From NCBI GenBank assembly GCA_911728455.2, contig OU452240.1:2976001-3040000 (forward strand): a stretch of 64,000 nucleotides of DNA, in the 5' to 3' direction. Positions 48,501 to 57,500 of this stretch are shown here, one piece after another (positions within the stretch are counted from its first letter, which is position 1; each line of letters starts with the position of its first letter). Under the pieces are notes generated by a model. The model saw nothing but the letters and a program-made list of their open reading frames with translations. It was not told the origin of the DNA and ran no database searches. This DNA is from Marthasterias glacialis (taxonomy: Eukaryota; Echinodermata; Asteroidea; Forcipulatida; Asteriidae). The position numbers were made by a program, and so were the translations under genes.

Positions 48501-51500
48501 AGAATATAAAATGCAACACGACACTAGTTTTGTCGATCGGCTGTTAGTTATTTGATCCGATCCGATCCGATAAGTTCGTGGGTCTGTCAGTTTGTAAGGT
48601 AGTTGTTTTATCGAACAGTTCGTTGATTTGATGTTTTCATCAATTCGTATCAATGTCTGTTTCGTGTTGGAATGTTTTACTCACTTGTCGTCACATCGAG
48701 GTTTGTGGAGTGTGAGAGTTGCCTTGTTCCTTTGAACCACAACACAGCGTAGCCTTTGATGGTATAATCTGTATTCTTCTTGAGATCTTTAAACTTTATT
48801 TCTTGTTTGTCCACAACAGAATACATCGGCTCAACAGAATTATCGTCTTTGTCCAGAGCGCCAACCAATTCAAAGAAATATTCATCAGCGTTACCAGGAA
48901 CCTTATCCCAAGTCACCACGATTTCTTTCTTCTCAACCTCGGCACGAATCGCTGGTATCTGCATTGGAACTTCGGACGAAACAGTTAAAACAACAATGTA
49001 TTTATTGAAGTGGAACAAAAATGTTGTGTGTTTTTCAGACGGTGTGTGCTTTTGTTCATGAAAATATGAAACTATTGACAAAGCACCAACTTGGTGCATT
49101 TGCTTGTCTCTTGTTTTCTCGGCACTTTCTAAGAAAAAATGTTTTGTTTCTGATTTTGACTTGTTTCTACACAAAAATTTCATTTCTCTGCTGTTGTTTT
49201 GGTTTTGTTTTTTGTACATAAAAGCATTCAATTTTAATCTTACCAAAGACAAAAGGGAAGTTTTAAAAGATAGATACGCCACAATAAATTGTGGTGCCTC
49301 GCTGATTTTTTAAGATAAAAAACCTATTGGTGTAAATCGGATAAAAAAAAAAACTAATTGTCTCCTCAGAAAACCAATCATTCCCCCAAAATTAGGTTTT
49401 TTTTTTAACTCATTACATTAAACATGATAATTATTTTAAGCTTCAATCTTAGCTACAACACACCACTTACTGGTTGCAACAGTTAGTGTGACAGGATCGC
49501 TCTCCATGGATCCATTGAACGTGAAAACAGCCACCGTGTACTCAGTTCCACCCTGAAGACTATCAAAGGTAGCTATTTTAGGATCATCTGCCTCGATGAG
49601 TTTCTTTGCGTTCGGACTGTGCCCTTCGTTATCTACTGCTGTTACATGGAAGCTGCTGAAATTGCTTCGACTTGTCCAATTAACCGTCAGCGAATCAGCG
49701 GCTATGTTTGAAACTGTGACTTCTTCAGCATCATTTGGGACTGGATGATGGTGGATTGAGAAAAAACAACATCTTATTAATAAGCCAAATCATGTCATCA
49801 ATCCGGGCGTTTATGCAAATCGAAATAAGCACTGAATTATTTACAAAAAGCTTTCTCGTGCACGATAAAGTCAATTAGGCCTAACATGACAACTGTAAAT
49901 TTAAACCATGTGTTGAGTTAAAGCTTTTAAACTTCGAACAGTCACTTTTTCTCAATCCACCAATCTTTCACCCTCAATACGATAATCGGTGAAAAAATAT
50001 TAAATTGCATAAAATCTCACCTGGGCTGGCTTTTTTTTTCACGTCTGGAGCATTGTCACATTGTTCGGAAAAATCTTCCTGATTGACTGGAGCTTCTAAA
50101 CGACAATTTAGAAAAAATAGATATGATTGTAAATCAGCCAGTTTCTTTATTTACTTCCCATCATGTAACAGTAATGACTAGGTTTAGGGCAGGGTCAGCT
50201 TTTAGTGGATGTGACGTCATCACCCTTTGCGTTATTACCATAACTAATAAAAATAATAATGGAGTCTTGGATAGCGCACGTATCTACCAACAATTACGTA
50301 CCGAAGGCGCTTTCTATATTTTTTTAAGGCAGGTTTTTCAGGATTTTTTTTTTTTTTACTTTTTTATAAAAGCCATTTATGTAGCATCTTGTAACGGTTT
50401 GAAGGGCGCTGCAGCGCACTCACTCGGCAGCCACTGCCAGAAACACCAGGGCAAACCCCTTCTCTTATAAGCGATCAGGGTAACTGGGTTCTTGTACGTG
50501 CATTATTAGATTTTTTATTATTAGATTATTATATTTTGTTATTATAATTTTAGAGAGCTCGAGGTGCACTACAATTTCCGATGTTTTGGTTTTTAACTTT
50601 TAACGTTGGCTGAATAAATAAATAAATAAAAATAAATAAAAATTACACAACACACACGGGACATACGGCTTTACGTCCCATCCAAAGGTCGCAGCAAAAT
50701 TGGTTAAGTGTCTTGCTTATGGACACAAGTGTCACGACCGGGACTCGAACCCACGATCTGCTGATCAGAACACCAGAGCTTGAGTCCAGTGCGCTTGACC
50801 GTTCAGCTGTATAAACATTTTATCGATACGAATAACAGCAGCATTACCCTATAAAGTGAAAAACTATAGTAAAAGTCATCAACTACCGCAAATGTTCAAG
50901 AGGAAAACACATAACCAACCAGACGGATATTTTATGGTGTCGCTATTCATTTGAGAATGGACTTCTTTGGTGTTAGGTGAGTTTCGGTAGNNNNNNNNNN
51001 NNNNNNNNNNNNNNNNNNNNNNNNNNNNNNNNNNNNNNNNNNNNNNNNNNNNNNNNNNNNNNNNNNNNNNNNNNNNNNNNNNNNNNNNNNNNNNNNNNNN
51101 NNNNNNNNNNNNNNNNNNNNNNNNNNNNNNNNNNNNNNNNNNNNNNNNNNNNNNNNNNNNNNNNNNNNNNNNNNNNNNNNNNNNNNNNNNNNNNNNNNNN
51201 NNNNNNNNNNNNNNNNNNNNNNNNNNNNNNNNNNNNNNNNNNNNNNNNNNNNNNNNNNNNNNNNNNNNNNNNNNNNNNNNNNNNNNNNNNNNNNNNNNNN
51301 NNNNNNNNNNNNNNNNNNNNNNNNNNNNNNNNNNNNNNNNNNNNNNNNNNNNNNNNNNNNNNNNNNNNNNNNNNNNNNNNNNNNNNNNNNNNNNNNNNNN
51401 NNNNNNNNNNNNNNNNNNNNNNNNNNNNNNNNNNNNNNNNNNNNNNNNNNNNNNNNNNNNNNNNNNNNNNNNNNNNNNNNNNNNNNNNNNGTTCCCAGGA

Positions 51501-54500
51501 AATCGTGATTGAACTTGATGTAGTAGTAGGGGGATCGACGCTTTCAACTTGTTTGGGATCTGGGGAAGAGTAATAAATCACTAATAGGACGCTTTGTCGA
51601 TCGACGCGTTCAACTTGTGTGAGTGTTGGGCGAGAGACAACTCGACCCAATTTCAAAATAATAAATAAATAAATAAAAAAAAAAATAAAAAAAATGTATA
51701 CTGGATGAGCCTGCAACAGGATGCCATTGACCTTTAACATTAAGCTATTGACTTTTTGTGTGAAAACGTAGTCGATTTGCTGTCTATTTTTGTAGTTCAT
51801 CTGATGTGTAGTTTTGGGTTTTCAGTTCATTTCCACGCAACAATTAACATCCAGGTGTAGAAACGACCAGCCAAATTCTTAAAAAAAAAAATAAAAAAAA
51901 ATACTCGATTAACAAACCCTCGTAAAACGGTTCCCCCTCACAGATAAATGGAAGAGGCGAGCCACACGACGTCGATCCTACTTGGTATTCCCCACTCAGT
52001 CGTCCAATCACAAAGTAGCACGTGTCGTTACCACATGGGGGAAATGGACCAATGGCATATCTTGCTTCGTTCGTCAAACTGTGAAGGCAGAGTTGTCAAA
52101 ATATTTAGAGTTAACTTTATTATTTAGGGTGTGTGCGTGTGCGTACTTTTGATATGTTTATCTCGCTTTTGTGCTTCAGTATTTTACATTGTTTCTTGTT
52201 TTAAGCATGTTTCTTGTGTGTTTGTTTGTTTGTTTTTTGTTGTAAAGTGCATTTGTCTTTTAGAATTGTTCGTCTAATAAATCTTTGAACAAATCACTAG
52301 GCCTTTTTTTCGTGTTAAGAAAAAGGAAAAACTCTACAGCATAATGTTTCGCTTTGAGGGTACCAGTCACAACCAATCATCTTTAATTTGGTCCCTATTT
52401 TTTTCCATTTGCAGTTTTTTTCTTTTTCTTCTTTTTAGCTTTATATCATTTTTCATTTAGCCTTGGATAGTTAAGGATTGGCTTAGGCAACGACCGAAAC
52501 CGTTATTTGCTAGGATTTAAGCAAACACATGCGTGTGGCATAACGTTAACAGCAATAATAGTGCCAAAGCTTATCATATGGTGTTTTTATGATGATTTAT
52601 ATCGTGTTGGCAGCGGCTGCTTGTTTACTTTTTATTTTTCGTCTTCTTTTTTTCCTCTAGCGGCTGGTTTTCTTTTAAACTGTTCACGTATCTTCCTCGA
52701 ACTTAAAATGTTCATTATTCATCACAAACAACATTCTTTTGTTGTTTGAAAGAGCCAACTAAATATGAATGTTTCTCTCAATTTTATTTTAATGCTAGTC
52801 GCCCATCACAAGGCCCAAAGTCCAATCGAGATGTGGGCTACAGAAGGAATAGAAACCTGCCCCAATGCGCAGAAACAAGACACGGCGAGATATAAACGCA
52901 AGCGCAGCTAAAGACCAGGGAGGTGTTAACGAATCCGTTGCGAGACAAACATAGCTGCCTCTTCCCCTATTTGAAGAAGTGGCAGTAAGGTGTCTTGTTT
53001 ATGTACACAAGTGTCATGACCGGGATTCGAACCCACATCCTGATGACTTAGTCATCAAACTAATGACACAATGAACCTATAATTGATGGAGGGGTTCGAA
53101 AATCGACGGTAATTTGTTAATGTAAAAGAAAAAAATATCTCTGAATTAACAAAAAACCAAAACAAAAAACGTACCGAAGGAGGTTAAAAACACCGGCCGT
53201 TTCCGAGTTAATCTCCAGGACAGCTAGCTTAGATCCTTTTAAGAGAGTGTCACAAAAGAGTTGGGCATCGGAATAATTGTGTAAAACTGACTGGTTCATG
53301 TAGCACGAGTCCCCAATGGTGATCCATGACGCCGGACATTGTGCTGTAATCATTATATTTTTAGTGTTAATAAAAATTGACCTGTAAGAAGCACGTCAAC
53401 AACAAAAACAAGGAAAAGGGTGTAAAACGGAATAAAAGAAAGAAGAAAAAAGTAGTTAAAAGTAAATCACCCACTTGTGGTGAGATTGTGAATGATTTCG
53501 CCCGATGGATACATTAATAAAAGAGGAGTTGAACTAAAATGAGCTTGATAGTTAGTGAGCAATCAGTTTATCCTCGTTTTTTTCAAATAACGTGTTTCGT
53601 ATTTGCAAAGGTAGTCATGATGAAAAAAAAATTCATTCTCACAACGATTTGTTCATTAAAGACATTCATTTTATATAGCACCAAATTCATACGTAGAAAG
53701 CATCGCTGTTGCTTTACAACAACTTAAGTGAAATATAAAATTAGTATAACTAAACCAAACTAGATACTATAGACGTAAATAAATACCCGTCGCCAATTCG
53801 AAGTAAAAGAAACACTGGAGTGACGTGACTGAAGAACATTTTGAAATTACACAAACAAAGTGAATGTTCTACATGTAAGTAACACGTAATCGATACAAAA
53901 CAACAACGGACAAGTAAAATAATCAGGTGTAAAGACTATTGACCAAATTCACCTGACGTCTTCTTCACAATAATCTTGGTTGCGCTATTCTAGGAGTCAG
54001 TGTCCCCAATGTGCTCAGTGGCGTAACTAAGGGGAAGGGTTCACGGGGCACTTACCCATAAAAAAAAATTAATGTCTGTGCCTCATTTGATTTCTATATT
54101 TTTTGAAGTCCTGTAAGAAAAATAATAACTGACGAAGCCTAAGCCCAAGCCCAAGTTCAATCTGTGGTTTCGAAAACGGCTTATGACGTCCATGTTCTTG
54201 AAGACTCTATAGTGCAACGTCACCCAAAATCCAAGCAACGAAAGGTCTGTTTGGCGCCAAGTAACGAAGCACTCACATGCCCATTTAAAATAATCCCCCA
54301 ACTTCGGTTCGTTAAGTGCAGACGATCATTGTTTGCGTAACACTGCGTAAATTCACAATTTGACACTTCGAACCAGATGCTGGAGGTCGAGCAATATTTC
54401 TTCATGCTCTCATAAGTTTTCCTGATTTCATTTTAATTTTGTTTATTACATTGTAAGTTTTAAGTCACTATAATAATTCCATCCATATGTTTTTTTAGGG

Positions 54501-57500
54501 ATGGAAACAAAATAAAAATCACACAAAATTGCACGGCCACGTTAACCCCCCAAAGCTGATGGGCTCAGAGGTGCTCGGAAGGTCAATGGTGATATTCTAT
54601 AAAATATTAACGTTAAAAAGTAATAAAAAAAAAAATATAATAAATAACTAAAAATCATCTAGAAAAAAAATATAAATATATTTATATTGAATAATTCAAT
54701 CGACATTCAGAGAATGCAAAACAGAGCCACGTCAAGCCAGCACCTTTCCATACTTATTCCCACTCAAATTACAAACTGAAGAAGCTATGAAAAAAGGTTA
54801 ACATCTGAAATTGAGAAAAATTTATCTCATTTCCTTTTTTTACGAAAATTGTGAAATTAAATATAAAGGTTGGCCTGTGGATCCATGAATTGGCGTTAGA
54901 GTTAACGTGTATTAAAGCAACGCGTAAAATATGGCGACTTAATACAAGTAAACTAGAAAAAAAATCCTTAGAGAGTAACAACGTTCATGCTTTGCGAGCT
55001 TGTCGGCCAATAACCGAGCTATTCAACAGATATTTGTTGTATCGATCTTGCAGTTTTAATGCACGTGGCACAGATACAATGGCGTAGATATGAGGCAAAA
55101 AGACAATACAAGATTTTTAATATCAAGTGTCGAGATGTAACTAAATTTAGCAGATATTGGCTTGCTTCAAGTGTAATGGAATCCTTTACCCGCGTGTCTG
55201 CATTTAACTGGTTCAGCGGAAGTTTTCTCGACCTTGCATGTCCGCTTTATCAATGCGTGAAAACTCAGGGTATAATCTAAGTGTAGATATTAACAAAACA
55301 TGCCGCACACCAGGTTTAATATCGAGCTACGAGTTTTAACCAAGACTTAGTGGATATAATTATTGGCTAGCATAAATTCTTCAAGTAAAATGTAGTTAAC
55401 TTTTGACGGTGGTACTTGAAATAAATTGTGTCATGTCCTCCAGAATTATGGACACATCGAACCTGTATAAGGTTGTAATACAAAATCACTCTAAATACTT
55501 GTGAGATTACTAGAAAAATAAGCCTTAACACTGAAAGAAATATATAGAAAAGAGAGAGAGAGAAAGGAAAAACAGGTGGTTTCCCTTGTGCGAACAAAAA
55601 GTTGCGTTTTTTTGTTTACAGAGTTGTAAATGTCTTATCAGTTCAGGCATTCGCTTTAACAATGAAAAACCTAATGTCGCCACGATGACGTAAGTTATTT
55701 ATCTAACTCGGTTAAGTTTTCAGTTAATACAATCATGGTTTATTTTTTTGTTAAAAACGATTATGCAAAAAGATGGGGGAAAATGATTAAATGAGACTCT
55801 TTAAAGCCAGGGCTGGAAGTTTCTGTAATGCATGATCACGTTTCACATAATTTTTGAAAGCTTGGACTCACTGATGATTCCAACCAGCAAAACATTATAA
55901 ATCCAAATTCTGTGTCACATCCAATGATTGGTTGTAGACACTATAATTTCGCCTTTTTTAAACTTCTTGTTGGGACCGAAAGGAAAGGTCAAAGTTGGGT
56001 CATAATTGTAAATATAATGTGACATGGGTTGTAAGCTGCTTTAATGCACAGTAATGAATTTATTACATGTGGTTCACAAGATATGATTTCATTATGTAAT
56101 AAGCTTCGATTTAATATAACCCAATACTTCGCAGTAGAAATTTAAATTAATAATGGTGAAAATGTAGCCTTGAATGTCTCTAACTGACATGAAATGACTG
56201 GAAAAAAACCCGACTGAGAAGAATGAGAAGATTGAAATCATTGTGTGCACGAAAACGAAATTGAATGCAATACAATGTAGTAGCTACAGAAACCCTATGT
56301 AGTTTGAATGAATTAGGGAATAATGCATGGGTTTGAAATTGGCCGGGAAAATCTGATTGTTTTTTTTTTTGATTTTTTTTTTATTAATTGTTATTTATTA
56401 GTTATTGTTATTATAGGGAAAACACACGCAATCAGGTAGGGGCTGAAAACCCAATCTACATGCTCCATGCTCCAGTCCGAGCTTCGAACCGGGTTCCACA
56501 GAGGTGAAAGGCAGGAAAAGAAACCACTGCCAACCTGAATGTCCTGAATTTGTTAATTTTTGGACCATACAATATACGAGCAGAGGCCGTGCAGGGAAGG
56601 GCAAAAGTAAAAAAAAAAAAAAAAAAAAATGTTGACAAAAAAGATGTGCCCCTCAGACCCCGCTCAATTTTAAGCAAAATACGGAAAACTAAAAATTGGT
56701 ATAACCCAAATATGGAACTTCGTGTAGAACTGGGATTGATCATTTGTAAAACTACTTTGCATGAGCGTGTGAATGGTGAACATGATTTTTCCCCCTTGAG
56801 TCACAAATTCACAAATAAACTGTAGCCTTTTTAATTAACAAAAGTTGTAAAAGACCCAGACATCTCAATACAAGTTTCTTTTTAAGATGACTTCTGTAAA
56901 ATACGTCATGGGGACCTTTTGTTTTGGCAACTTTACAGCCGCGAGTTTTGCCAACCATGGTTGGCAAAAGTACAAGCGGCCTTCACTGCAAAATATATTT
57001 ATAGAACAGTCTATTTTTTGACCAATAATGCTATCAAATTAGTTCGACAAAGCAAAGAGTTTACACTATATCGTATTTAAAAAATTAAAGAAGTTTTAGT
57101 GTTTTATAAAAAGGGCAAATATTTGCCAGGCCAGTTTATACATTTTGTGCTACTCATTGCAATCCATACAAAATGGTGGTCAGCACTTAGACAAAAGAAA
57201 GGACTATAAGTTGTGTTGGGACACAATTTCAGTGCATTTCTTTTGCATGTTTTTATACAAAACGCGATGTAAATGATGTCAGGATGACGTAAAGTAAATT
57301 CTAGGCCAAAAATGCGTCTCCGTATCCTAGAAGGAACTCTCTTAATGTAAAAGAGTGATAACATCACTCTCTTGCCCGAGTGGTGGTGTAATTTTTACTC
57401 TTTGTTAGACTGCAATTCATTCTAGTTTGCTCTTTTAAAAAGAAACTTGAGTGAATTCACTCTGAATCGAGTGAAAAAGAAAATATGTCCACTCTAAAAA

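Noticed and set aside
50879-51800. Frames of 198-275 codons across the N run
   Set aside because: Made open only by undetermined bases; just the FN3 start at 51559-51491 is supported.
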